Source: Gnetum montanum
Lineage: Eukaryota > Streptophyta > Gnetopsida > Gnetales > Gnetaceae
Length of the DNA stretch: 64,000 nucleotides
Reading direction: 5' to 3'
Assembly (NCBI GenBank): GCA_015680685.1
Contig: MNCI01013673.1
Span: 255,975-319,974 of the forward strand
The position numbers were made by a program, and so were the translations under genes. Shown here piece by piece: positions 24,190 through 33,662 of this stretch. Position 1 is the first letter of the stretch. Each line of letters starts with the position of its first letter. The notes beneath the pieces were generated by a model, which ran no database searches, was not told where the DNA came from, and saw nothing but the letters and a program-made list of their open reading frames with translations.

Positions 24190-25637
24190 CAAATAGAATT
24201 AATAAATGTTTTTCCTTTTCCTTAATTTTACATTTTTTTAAGTTTTTCATCTTTCAGTTCATTATTTTATCTTTTTATTTATTGTTTTTTCTTTTTATCT
24301 TTTTATGAGTAATCTCATCTATGAATAAAACACTCATGTGACTTGTTGGTTGAGGTGTTGTTTTATGCTATCAAGTCTAAGGTGACTAATTACTTGGATA
24401 GCAAGCCCATCACATCCACCCAATCATTTTATTAATAAGAGCTTCTACTCAAGGGTTAATGATATTCTTAACAACATTAAAACTTAAAGTACTGTTGTGC
24501 TCATTATACCCAGAGCAAAGAAGGATGGACCAAGAGGGAATGGCCAAGGTGTGACATCAAGGGAACTTGAGGATTTTCTTTATTAACATCTATAGGAGTT
24601 ACCATGTAGCCTAGGTGTACTAAGATCCTTGTAGATCTAATGAAAAATGGGAGTAAGATTAATAAATGCACTCAATAAAAAACAAAACAAAAAAAACAAC
24701 CCAATGCTATTCTAGGGGATCCCACTGGAAAGACATGCACCCATGCTTGAAGGTAGGTGGCTTCTCTAGATTACACATCAAAAAGAAAAAAACAAAAAAG
24801 GTAAGAAGAGTGTGCCAAAGCAGCCACAAAAAAAGAAAAGAAAAAGAAAAAATCAACATCAAAGTACCGCAAAGCAATTCTGAATCACTCCTCCCTTAAA
24901 AAAAATGCCAAGTGATCATACATCTTGCTGTCATGGTGCTCTTATGGTTGTTCATCATTGGATGAAGCAATGTGATGTCATTGATCAAAGGAATAGACTT
25001 GATCTTGAGTTTGGATCAACAGGCTAATGACACATTAATCATGCCCTACACTCAGAATTCATTGTGCCCTGGGTCAGCTACCTCATGTCCCAATCTCTGC
25101 AATCCCTTCTACAATTTGCCTCATCTTGTTGTTCATGTATTTGTGACTCGTGTCTTGTGTAGAATTGAATGCATACCTCATCACAGTAGTATCAACATGT
25201 GTGTGTTTTGTTGCATTGGTGTAGATTACATTTAACCCTTCTAATGCCTACGAACATTTTAAGGTGTGGTTACACAAGGGAATTATAGGTTTGGACCTGC
25301 TTTGGGGAGGATCCACTTGCATAAATTTTGTAATTTGTACTTGTTGCACATCACCACATTATTTTATACCCTTTGAACACTTCATTGTTAAATCTATTCT
25401 TTCCTTTGTCATCATTTCATCAAACGTTCCTCAAAACCATTATGTGTCCTTTGATGTGTCACCTAAACATACCAAGTTTGACATTAAACTTTTAGGGTAA
25501 CTTCCTTGATAAATTTTCTAACTCTAAAATCACACTAAGCAAAGAATTCAACATTTACTAAAGATAATAAGTAAGGTATGAAATAATTGAACTTCTTTCA
25601 ACAACCTTACTAACAATCGATCTTTGTGTGATTATAG
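24190..25637 (+). other. Spacer of element C between gag and 3' ORF
   Basis: Homologous to element 1 1875-3657 (see there), including an A-rich run near 24775-24860 and ctttggggaggatccact near 25300. A weakly open frame at 24972-25235 aligns in both copies, but stops fall at shared positions in every frame, so I do not call it coding. Confidence 0.7.
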
Positions 25638-26095
25638 ATGGCCCCTAAAAGAGGACAACAAGGAGGACCTTCTCAAGGTGCAACTGAATGCCTAGGGGGA
25701 GGCAGAGACCAAGGACCTCATGCAAAACATGTAGATCAGGAGGCACAATCATTTAGCATCCATCATGAACCTCCTATCATTGCACAATCTGGCTAAGAAA
25801 AAGGTGGAGAGGTTAGGGCCCAAGCCTATGAAGAGGAATGATGGCTATTTGTAGCATGGCATGTCAAGGCCAATCAAGTGTTCCTACAGCTTACATGTCC
25901 ATGGAAAGTGCCGAATTCATCAAACATTGGAACATTAGCATGGACGACTCATAATCCTCAGATAGAAGAGGAGAAACGTTAGGCGCTTCTTCAACAGTAT
26001 CAATCTCAAAGACTAAAGTACAAGACAAGGGGAAGAGACCCATGGAGGAGCCACCACCACCAAGAACCATATGAGTTCCAATAAATTTTGTAATT
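25638..26095 (+). pseudogene. 3' ORF of element C, internally deleted
   Basis: ATG 25638 (context atagatggcc) starts a frame matching the first 50-60 residues of the element 1 3' ORF (MAPKRGQQGGPSQG). Near 25815-25830 it jumps to the last hundred residues (AYEEERWLFVAWHVKANQVF in element C). The whole transposon-domain-like part and the coiled coils, about 2.3 kb in element 1, are absent. A frameshift near 26010 precedes the Pro-rich end (MEEPPPPRT). It could not supply the function of the long form. Confidence 0.75.
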
Positions 26096-26245
26096 TTGTT
26101 TTTGTGTCCTAATTTTGTTATATTCAACTCTCCACTACGGCATGAATAAATTTCTAGTTAGTCAATAATCCCATACCTATCCACTGTGTAATCAATTGAA
26201 CTTATTCCTCACTTTCTTTGACTCAAGGAAGAGTTGTTATTTAGT

Positions 26246-26255
26246 CGTGGGGGTA
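26246..26255 (+). promoter_or_regulatory. Polypurine tract of element C
   Basis: cgtgggggta abuts TGATGA of the 3' LTR. Confidence 0.85.
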
Positions 26256-27186
26256 TGATGAATCATGGTTTACCAAGTGTTGATATCAGACCCCTATTAT
26301 TGAACCCCTAATATCAGGTACAAGATATCAAGTCTATTAAGTCTTGATATCAGACCCCCGATATAAGGTGCGCAATATCGTGGCCTAATAAGCAATATTA
26401 GATACATGATATCATGGTTCTCATGTGAGCCTAAAAATACACAATGGGGTTCATGGGAAAGAAATAGGTAGTTTAGTTAGAAGTTAGTTTTCATTTTTAG
26501 TTCTTCTCAACCCTTTCTCCCAATGCATGCCCACAGTGTGATGATTGTAATTGTATGAAACCTTTATTCGAGTGTGACATACTTGGACACACACATGACC
26601 ATAAATAAATATCAATATTACTTCATCATTATAGAATTCACTTAGTTTAATTATTTAATTTTTATTTATTGCTTTCTTAATTAATATTTCTCTACCCTCA
26701 TCTCCTACCCCTATTAGTAAACACGAAATGAGTATGACTTAATCATGAGCATTTAAGTGTGACTACTTTGTATCCTAGTAGCGTACCTAGGATATGCACT
26801 TGGTAATCCCAGTAGTAGTCATACATGAGGTCCAAAATGTGTATGGATGATTAAGGAATGAATTCTCATCGCACTTAGGCTAGTTTAGATTCTCTCCCCC
26901 TATGTCGTATTAGCTTAACTCTCTCTCCCTTTTTTTCCTAGCTCAATTAAAGTTATTTTCTATTGTCTCTAGGAGTAGCACTAGTTTAGGACTACATCAT
27001 ACACCTCACTTTAGAATAAACCATATGTGATAAAGAAAATACTAGTCTAGATGGGAAGACAATGAACATCGATCAGCAAGTAACTATCTAGATACCACAA
27101 CCAGCCCATTTGTGGAGTTTGACCAGATCGTGTGTGAAACGCTTATATTCGTATGGTTGAGTGTAGGGGTACCTAGCCACTCATCA
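26256..27186 (+). repeat. 3' LTR of element C
   Basis: 931 bp, colinear with the 5' copy; termini TGATGA/TCATCA. It is about 28 bp shorter because part of the repeated gatatc words in U3 is missing. The TATA box is decayed to gcctaaaaataca. The two LTRs differ at many positions, so the insertion is old. Confidence 0.9.
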
Positions 27187-27191
27187 ACCTT
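27187..27191. repeat. Target-site duplication ACCTT, right copy
   Basis: Pairs with 20785-20789. Confidence 0.9.
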
Positions 27192-27854
27192 CCACTTGCC
27201 TTTGACGTTTCCTTATTGTTTCCTTGTGTAGTCAAATGCACACTCTCTTTCAATTCCATAGCAAGTCTACCCTCTTCTTGCACACACATGGTCATTGGTT
27301 CATTGATTGACCATTTGTTCTTGTGTGTTATAAGAAATCTTAAAGGGTCCATACTATGGTGGAAGTGTGTTTCAGATGTAGTGAACAAGGAAAGATTTTG
27401 ACATCTCAACCTCAAGTGTTTTGAGTTGAGCCATTATATCCCTCATTTGCATGATGTGCTCACGCACACCACAAATTTCAATGAGCTTCATGGATGAGAA
27501 CTTCATTATCAAGGTGTTGGCCAATGCCTTATCTGATAACTCAAATTGTTCATCAATGGCCTTTAACAAAGCATGCATATTGTCATATTATTCTAGTGAA
27601 CCATGCATACTAGCTGAGATCTTGGTTTTTATGAACAAGACACAGAGGCCATTAGATCACTCCCATTTTTCATAATTACCAATATCATCTAGATGGCTGA
27701 TAGCTACAATAGTAGGCGATTCATCCTTACAAATAGCATACTCAATGCTCATCCAACCTAAATGAAGAAGAATTTGTTGAGATTGTTGAGCATAAATTCG
27801 GCCGAGAGTGAGATCATACACTAATTCATGGAATCTTTTTTTCAGAAAACCCAT
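27187..27854 (-). pseudogene. gag: copia gag, 5' part (right of element C)
   Basis: Minus-strand capsid region of the copia element. Read from the right: HLGWMSIEYAICKDESP (near 27740), NYEKWE (near 27660), ALLKAIDEQFELSDKALANT (near 27550), REHIMQMRDIMAQLKTLEVE (near 27430), then after a frameshift HKNKWSINEPMTMCVQEEGR (near 27280). These are the conserved landmarks of the UBN2-type copia gag. The protein is cut after KETSKASG by element C, and its zinc knuckle lies 6.4 kb away at 20700-20789. A one-base offset between the two halves shows further decay. Confidence 0.88.
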
Positions 27855-27870
27855 CTTTAGGAAAAATAAG

Positions 27871-28208
27871 GTACATAACTCTTGTTCTTCGTCCAGAAGG
27901 CATGAAAATTTGGGTTTTAAAATCTTGTTCTTCGTTCAGAAGTCGTGAAATTTTTTACTCAAAGAACTTCTTACTTGTAATCTTATAAGATTCTATCGGC
28001 CAATTTATAGATATATATTATAAATATATATAACTAAGCTAGTGATCGCCAGTCGTCTTTTGCTCCAGCAATGATTTAAACATAATAGATAAAAATATTA
28101 TAAGATCATGGAATGCTTTATTGAATGATCATAAACATGTTGTAATACAACAGAAATGATCAATGTACAAACTTCCGTAATTGAAAATGTATAGTTACAA
28201 ATGATCTN
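27871..28208. other. Copia leader or junk up to a single N
   Basis: Contains a doubled word around cttgttcttcg (near 27873 and 27928) and a TATA-like ctataaattgg on the minus strand near 28005. There is no primer-binding site and no second copy of the 16180-17114 LTR. It ends at N 28208, whose flanks share no repeat, so sequence to the right may not be truly adjacent. Confidence 0.5.
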
Positions 28209-28570
28209 ACATCTATACATGCTTTCTCCAATGTTATTCCCTATGACTTATGTATCGTTAAAGCCCATGCTAATCTAAGTGGTAGTTGGCGAGATCCTCT
28301 ACGTATGATTGGTGGAATGGGTACTTGTCAAGGATGTTCATTATCATATGGTACTCCAATATAGGAGTCAAGTTCAACGATGACATACGATGACAACTAT
28401 GGAGGTTGACAGTGTGGACTATATATTATTTTCTTAATGATTTCACATGCACCATTAACCAATCCTGCTTCTGGCCATAGATTAACAGTGAGCATAACTC
28501 TTGCATCCTCACAAATAAACACTACTCGGTCCAATTCTCCTTCTAAATCATCTCAAAATTTCACACCATT
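28209..28570 (-). pseudogene. PIF1-like DNA helicase C-terminal fragment
   Basis: Minus-strand frame with the C-terminal landmarks of PIF1-family (SF1B) helicases: VMLTVNLWPEAGLVNGAC, then YVIVELDSYIGVPY, PIPPIIRRGSRQLPLRLAWA, LTIHKS and TLEKACIDV. PIF1 helicases unwind DNA 5' to 3' using ATP; in plants such sequences are host genes, dispersed copies, or part of Helitron Rep-Hel proteins. Here only about 115 codons remain, with three stops (after QPP, EHP and HKS) that replace Gln or Arg codons. Walker A and B motifs are absent. It stops exactly at the N at 28208, so the downstream end may be an assembly edge. A Helitron origin is possible but no Helitron terminus was found. Confidence 0.8.
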
Positions 28571-30159
28571 TGTCCTTCTATCTACTATTCATGGAATTCG
28601 CTTGATTTTTTTCAAAAAAAGAAAAATAAAACATCAAAAATGATAAAAAAAATGCTTGTTTCTCAAGTAAGAGGTTAGGCTTTTACTAATCTACCAACCC
28701 TCTTGGGGCCCCACTTAGTGAGATGAGCATTATGGCTTTGGGTAATGATCTTATATTATATTAAGTGTTTATAAGGGGTAAAACCCTTCCAAAAAAAAAA
28801 TTAAAAAAAATAGAGCATTGTGGAGGAGATTTTAACTTTAGAGGTAGGTTAAATGTTGAAATTCAATAGTTTAATACTTCAAGAAAATGCCAAGATTTTA
28901 TTTTACATATACAATTTTTTTAGAAGAAGCTTCTAGCTTTAAGGAATTATGCCAACATAAAGTTAGATGTCTCAAAGTAGAGATTGAGCTTCCACCCGTT
29001 AGAATAAGCTAACTATGCATACCTTATGATCATTGAAACTAAAATCTAAGAAAAACAGGATAAGAAAAGTAAGTTGTCCTAACATAACATAAAATAAAAA
29101 CTAACAAAATGTGAACTCTAACTTAGCTTTTAAATAATAACAATAATATTATTTGGGAAATTAAAATTCAAAACATGGTATCCGTTTGGGTAATGGTGAG
29201 GTCCGGAATCTTCAATAGTCCTCCTACTTTCTTGCTGGCTGTTGGTGTGTGGCGATGCAGCAAGGCTGTATGCACAGCAGAATGGAGTTTCACCCAAATT
29301 TTTGCCCCAAAACTGGTGGGCTGTGCAGCGGACTAAACTATGGACTTCATGCAATTGGGTTTTGTTGGGCGCAGCATGTAAAATATACGCGGCTGGCTGT
29401 TGTGTGATGCTCATGGTTTGTAGGGCGTCGGTGTGTTCAAAGGCCACATGGTGGTAGCAGGAAAGACGCAGTAGATACTGTGAAGCAATGGTTTCTTTCT
29501 CTCTCTGCCAGGAGCCGTGAGTATGGGTGGACGGCCACGATAATCAATAGAAGGTTGGTGTAGGAATTAAAAAGAAAATGCAGTGGCTGCTGCTATAGCA
29601 AAGAGCTGTCAATGGAGGTTCTATGAAAGTCATTCTAGGTTCATCTCTACTATTTCATGGCCTTATCTTTTGTGGATTCTCTAGTTTTGGGCAAATCCAC
29701 TGGCCGAAACAAACCCACCATGAATGCTTTTCATGTCTGTTTCAGCCATGATTGAAAGCAGCCTGGGCACGGTGGCCATGGAGAATCTCATGTAATTATA
29801 GCTTCTAGTCATGACCCTACCCATATTCGGAGTTCATCAGTTTCCAGCTTGTGCAGTTCTGGATATCAAATCATTCAGTTTCGATTTCAATATTCAAGAA
29901 AAGAGAGAAAATTCAGTACTAAAAAGGAAAAATAAAGCGGGAGAAGAAACTTACTGAAGCTGCTCAGTTGAAGATCCACCGAAAGGAAGCACCGGATGAT
30001 CAGAAATGCATGTGCCATGACATTGTTGAAGGAAATTGTTTTGGGGAATGATTTGCAGGAGATTATGCTGCTGCTTTTGCCCCTCCTTCTTGCTGGCCTG
30101 TTCGTGATGCTCATAATCACTTGATTGCACAGTAACGAAGTTAATAAATCATTGTTCAC
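28571..30159. other. Low-repeat island, no gene recognised
   Basis: 28640-29130 is AT-rich. From 29160 to 30160 GC content and word complexity rise to the level of the root-cap-like gene, and open frames occur on both strands (for example 29242-29457 plus and 29130-29447 minus), but none shows a family motif or sensible initiation. It may be 3' flank of the gene or decayed low-copy sequence. No retroelement signature is visible. Confidence 0.5.
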
Positions 30160-30292
30160 CTGAAACTGAGTCCATAAACCATCGTGACACAGAAGCTGAA
30201 CCCATGAATCATCACTGCCATCCTCATTATCGTCTTCGCAAATTCTGGAATTCTGCCGCGGATCAGCCAACTTCAACTCAGGAACACCAAAC
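30160..30292 (-). pseudogene. Possible orphan exon of unknown gene
   Basis: A 133-bp minus-strand stretch has an acceptor-like ttctgcaag before it and a good donor-like CAG/GTGAAC after it. It reads FGVPELKLADPRQNSRICED then an acidic DNEDGSDDSW and CHDGLWTQFQ. Composition and splice-like borders resemble a coding exon better than the surroundings do. I do not recognise the family and see no partner exon, so it is a weak call that needs transcript support. Confidence 0.25.
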
Positions 30293-30620
30293 CTTGCAGA
30301 AAGATTATAAGCATTGGGCAGCGATATGCAGGCAATTTCATTGCATTTTCTTGCAGCTCTGTCTTTGTTGACTGCGATATGTCTGCAACGGGTGGGCCTG
30401 GAAATGAGAGCAGTGTTATGAGACTTGGACTCTGTGAGTCACTCGTCTTTCCCAAAATAACCTTAGACTCGGCCAATATGCCCAAATAAAAATAAAAATA
30501 AAAAACTCAGAACTCTGCGAGGTCATTGATATCTCCCAAATCCTTGATATTTTCCTTTTCCATATTGATGCGTGTTAGTATTAGATATATTCTTAAAAAA
30601 TGGGTATTTTGAAGGTTGAA

Positions 30621-31040
30621 TCATAGAGAAAAAAAGCACGTTGGCCGACGCGGTTCTAACAGATCTGCGTGTTTCAGTTGCAGTCGCAGATTAGGCCCTG
30701 GTGGCCCTTCGTGTTCTGGATCCGTTACAGCCCACCGACAGGACGCCTCGCATTTTATGTAATTCACGTAACATGCCTTGGATCTAGGATCCCCGGGTTT
30801 CTGCGCAGGGCATTCCTTGGGATAGTACAGCCTCTTCAGAAAACACTTGCCTCTACTTAGGCATACCGTGGATTCTCCTGCTTTGGATCCTCCTCCGCCC
30901 CTTGCTCCTGCTCTTTTGGATAGTTTTGCGAAATGAGTTTCCCCCCCCAAAGAAGAAACTGCTGATCCTGCCAAGAGAATCGGCCACAGCAGAAGAAGAA
31001 CAGCTGCGTGGGAGATTGCAGGCAAAGAAGAAGAAGCCAT
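30621..31040 (-). CDS. Root-cap/LEA-related Cys-rich secreted protein, short or truncated form
   Basis: 139 codons from ATG 31040 to TGA at 30621. This start, and not the upstream in-frame ATG at 31160, gives a classical signal peptide (HAAVLLLLWPILLAGSAVSS, residues 11-30) and leaves a CT/AC-rich leader typical of a plant 5' UTR. A Gly-rich linker (46-52) follows. Residues 60-101 (GKCFLKRLYYPKECPAQKPG, then DPRSKAC and KCEASC) match the Cys-rich segment that precedes the Root_cap domain in plant root-cap/LEA-related proteins. Two positions that I expect to be Cys are Tyr (73 and 94), each one G-to-A change away. The Root_cap beta domain itself (with FYFHG-like motifs) is not found downstream. 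A donor-like GTGGGC just after CR could open an intron. Either exon 1 of a gene, a short paralogue, or a young pseudogene. Confidence 0.65.
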   Translation of the reverse strand: MASSSLPAISHAAVLLLLWPILLAGSAVSSLGGETHFAKLSKRAGARGGGGSKAGESTVCLSRGKCFLKRLYYPKECPAQKPGDPRSKACYVNYIKCEASCRWAVTDPEHEGPPGPNLRLQLKHADLLEPRRPTCFFSL

Positions 31041-31180
31041 TAGGGTGTGATGGTTCTGTGAGAGAGTGTTTAAGGGTTTTGTGTTGAAATGATAAGTGAG
31101 ATTTACTTGTGTAGAGGGCGGGCTCTGTGTTGGTCTGAGAAAAAGTAAGTGTGGGTGCAATGGGTGAACAAGTCACGGGA
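31041..31180 (-). promoter_or_regulatory. Probable 5' UTR and proximal promoter of root-cap-like gene
   Basis: Read on the minus strand, the 60 bases before the ATG are rich in C, A and T with few G (for example cactctctcacagaacc), like a plant leader. No unambiguous TATA box is seen at the expected distance; tacacaagtaaatc near 31100-31115 is the nearest A/T-rich block. Confidence 0.35.
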
Positions 31181-31370
31181 TTTGTTTAACCATCATGGGT
31201 TCTCTGTTGTCTCTTCATCGTGCTGGCTGCACGCTGCGGCATCCAATTTTCTATCCGTTTTGGTTGCAGGCAGGGCTCTGAAGTGGAATAATTTTTGCGT
31301 TACAATGCCGGCACCCTTTCCTGGAGCGCAGTGTTGCAGGTGCCCTCTTCTTTGTCAGCCGCGGCATTGG

Positions 31371-31600
31371 CAACTTCGTCAACGTTATGCACAAACGTTA
31401 TCAAAATGGCCTGTTGAGAAGCATTATGCACAACATTATGCACACAGTTGTGTTACCGAAATAGCTTGTCTGGAATTTTAGTTACACGTCACCGTGATGC
31501 ACAAAGTTGCGTTACCAACTGGAATTTTAGTTACAGGTCATTGTTGTGCACAAAGTTGCGTTAACGAAATGGGCCGTGGGAAAGTCAACGTTACCCACAA
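31371..31600. repeat. Degenerate tandem repeats of about 49 bp upstream of the root-cap-like gene
   Basis: tggaattttagttaca occurs at 31471 and 31520, each followed by -gtca- and then g-tgcacaaagttgcgtta. Related half-units (aacgttatgcacaaacgtta, cacacagttgtgttaccgaa) precede them. The array contains repeated gcacaa/gttgtg words and lies 0.4-0.5 kb upstream of the gene start. Confidence 0.7.
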
Positions 31601-31619
31601 AAAATTAGCTTTACGAAAT

Positions 31620-32520
31620 CGGCCAAACTATCCGTCAAATAATGTAGTATCCTAAGCACTAAGTAATAATTTGAACTTGTGCAAGTTTCATGTTAATTTA
31701 AGGTGGCAAATATGCATGAAGAAAATTGAACGTTAATTTGGATAGATCAAAAAAAGATCTTTAGATGTGAAATGATGGTATAAAAGACAAAAAATATGGG
31801 TTTATATAGTGATTGGAACTAGCTTAGTGGATGTGCAAGCACCTATATATATTTATGGTGATCATGATTAATGGAAATGCATAGCCTCATTGCTTGGTTA
31901 ATTTGCAAAAAGGTGTGAATCACTCTATTTTTATTATCTTTTATTGTAATGGCTTTTGATATGTAATTAATTTTCTTTGATTTTATTATAAATCTTTTTC
32001 TTGTTTTTATCTTCCTCAATCTTTATTTTTATAACTTTGCATCTATGAATTTCAATTTTTTAATCTATTTTTTTTTCTATCAATTGTATAAAGAATTATA
32101 ATTAAATTTTTTTTGTTTCAAAAGTTGTATATAAGTAACTAAAAATTATTGTTTTTGTCTTATAAGGTTAGAATTTAGGAAAAAACATAAGTGGAGGAGT
32201 AGGTATGAAAGTACAAGTGTTGAGAGAAAAGTTTAGGAACTGTAGCAATAATATATCAAGAAAGGTTTGTGTTCTTAGGTTATTTTTAAAACTAAAGAGA
32301 TTTAAATTGTTTTCCAAACTAAGGTTTTTCACATAAAATTGTATGTGTTTTACTTTAAGTTTTGTTTTCGTATTCTATGCTAATTTAAATTTCACCCTTA
32401 CTAGCAATTTTCTAACAACTAATGCATTTTGAATATTAAAATACTAGGAAATTATAAAAATCTACATAATCATATCATCTCTAAACTTGCTTATATCAAT
32501 AATGAATAAGGTTACTAAAA
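31620..32520. other. AT-rich DNA, no feature seen
   Basis: No reading frame, repeat or motif I can support in this stretch. Confidence 0.6.
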
Positions 32521-32895
32521 ATTAAAGTTTTGACATCTAGGTTATAGCCCTTCCTAAAACAAAAGCTGAACTTATAGTTAAATATATGTTGTCTAAACTA
32601 GCTACATCATTTACATCCATGTAGCCAAAATATTGAAATTATTATTTCCAAAATATAAATAACTAAAATGTGTACTTTTAAGCATCTAAGAATCAACTTC
32701 ATATCAAGTCAATGGTTTCAATGACAACTAGTCATGTATATACTGATAATACATACTGCATATACTCTATTTGGACAAGTACATATCATAGCATACATTA
32801 AAGATCCAATAATAAATGTATAGGAAATATCTTTTACCTTTGCACTTTCTTATTTTGGATTGGGATAGTCTTTCTTAAGCATCATCACTTAAAAG
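32521..32895 (-). pseudogene. pol: Second copia remnant: end of RT and start of RNase H
   Basis: The minus-strand frame near 32720-32850 reads IIGSLMYAMICTCPNRVYAV and then an LILRCLK-like word. Another frame near 32525-32640 reads GYMDVNDVASLDN and GRAITXMSKL, where X is a stop codon. These are the landmark words around the RT/RNase H boundary of copia elements (normally GSLMYAM-CTRPD, GY-DADYAGD-D-RRST, GG--SW-SK). It is another family than the 16-28 kb copia and very decayed. No LTR assigned. A 23-bp word ttgggatagtctttcttaa near 32858 recurs near 33045. Confidence 0.7.
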
Positions 32896-33350
32896 CTCAA
32901 TACTCATCTTACCAATGTGGGGGGTTGGGAGGGTCAGTGGATGAATGAAAGCCTAATTTCTTTTAAGTGGTTCCATCTAGGCTCAAACACAAGTCTTACA
33001 ACTTGAGAAATAAACACCGCAGCATCACTTCAAATGATGGATTGGGATAGTCTTTCTTAAATAATTAGAAATGCCATAACACCTTTCGAATATACTTACT
33101 AAACTACAGTTGGAATAAGTAGAGATTTATAAGCCATTTTGCAAGCCAAGTATTTGAAGTTTTGTTAATCTTAAGGATTCTTAATCAAGATATTTTGGTA
33201 GAGAATTTTTTTGACAAAGAATAATTTGAATATGGAGAATACCAATGTATTTGAGACTATAGAGAGAATGTAAATGATGCTAAATATTTTCATTTTATTT
33301 TACATAATGATTTATTTGAATATCTATAAAAAATATCACTGCTTGATATG

Positions 33351-33355
33351 TCTTT
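33351..33355. repeat. Target-site duplication TCTTT, left copy (element F)
   Basis: TCTTT directly left of element F; the right copy is at 51398-51402. Confidence 0.85.
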
Positions 33356-33662
33356 CGATGAGTTTCGATATTGCACCCTCAATATTAGAACCATGATATC
33401 AAGCCCTCAATATCAGAGTTGCTGAAGCGATATCGGACATGTGATGTCAGAACCTGTCTCGTCACCTATAAATAAGAGATAGGGGTGCTTGCTTTGGCAA
33501 TTAGTTTTTAGTCCCTTAGTCAAACTCTTGTAGTTTTTCCCTTCCAAAGTTAGAATTGTTCCTGAGTGCCCGCAGTAGGAGTCATAGAGTGAACGGATCT
33601 TTATTCGAGTATTGTGTACCTAAGCACACCTTGTGACTAGAAATAAAGATGAACTTTATGAT
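33356..33662 (+). repeat. 5' LTR of element F, first part
   Basis: Starts CGATGAG where TGATGAG is expected. U3 words (gatattgcaccctcaatatt, catgatatcaagccctc) and the TATA box (cctataaataagagat, near 33468) match the F 3' LTR. It is interrupted at 33662 by element E and resumes at 40805. Confidence 0.85.

Larger units (their letters stand above)
20790..27186 (+). mobile_element. Element C: complete pol-less gypsy element nested in copia
   Basis: 6397 bp bounded by LTRs of 959 bp (20790-21748) and 931 bp (26256-27186) with TGATGA/TCATCA ends, a primer-binding site after the 5' LTR, a polypurine tract before the 3' LTR and a perfect 5-bp duplication. The interior has a 769-codon gag frame, a 1.4 kb spacer and a short 3' ORF, with no pol. 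Gag and spacer match element 1. The 3' ORF keeps only the two ends of the element 1 version. It is therefore a non-autonomous copy of the element 1 lineage with a further internal deletion. Confidence 0.92.
16180..27870 (-). mobile_element. Ty1/copia element, minus strand, split by gypsy element C
   Basis: Gag (27187-27854), a zinc knuckle and the pol domains (17490-20789) read on the minus strand in copia order: gag, protease, integrase, RT, RNase H. A 3' LTR (16180-17114) lies at the left. Gypsy element C sits in gag between the capsid part and the zinc knuckle and is bounded by a perfect ACCTT duplication (20785-20789, 27187-27191). No 5' LTR or primer-binding site is visible to the right. 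Sequence beyond about 27870 runs to a single N at 28208, so the 5' end may be lost to a deletion or an assembly join. Confidence 0.85.

Noticed and set aside
24972-25235. An 87-codon frame in the element C spacer, partly aligned in element 1
   Set aside because: Shared stops occur in all frames in both copies and residue changes do not look synonymous-biased by eye; kept as spacer.
29242-29457. A 71-codon plus-strand frame and its minus-strand partner at 29130-29447
   Set aside because: No family motif, no splice context and no start context. Mutual overlap of frames suggests chance in less AT-rich DNA.
31160-31160. Upstream in-frame ATG of the root-cap-like gene giving 179 codons
   Set aside because: The extra 40 residues are low-complexity translation of leader-like DNA and would hide the signal peptide; the ATG at 31040 gives a normal one.
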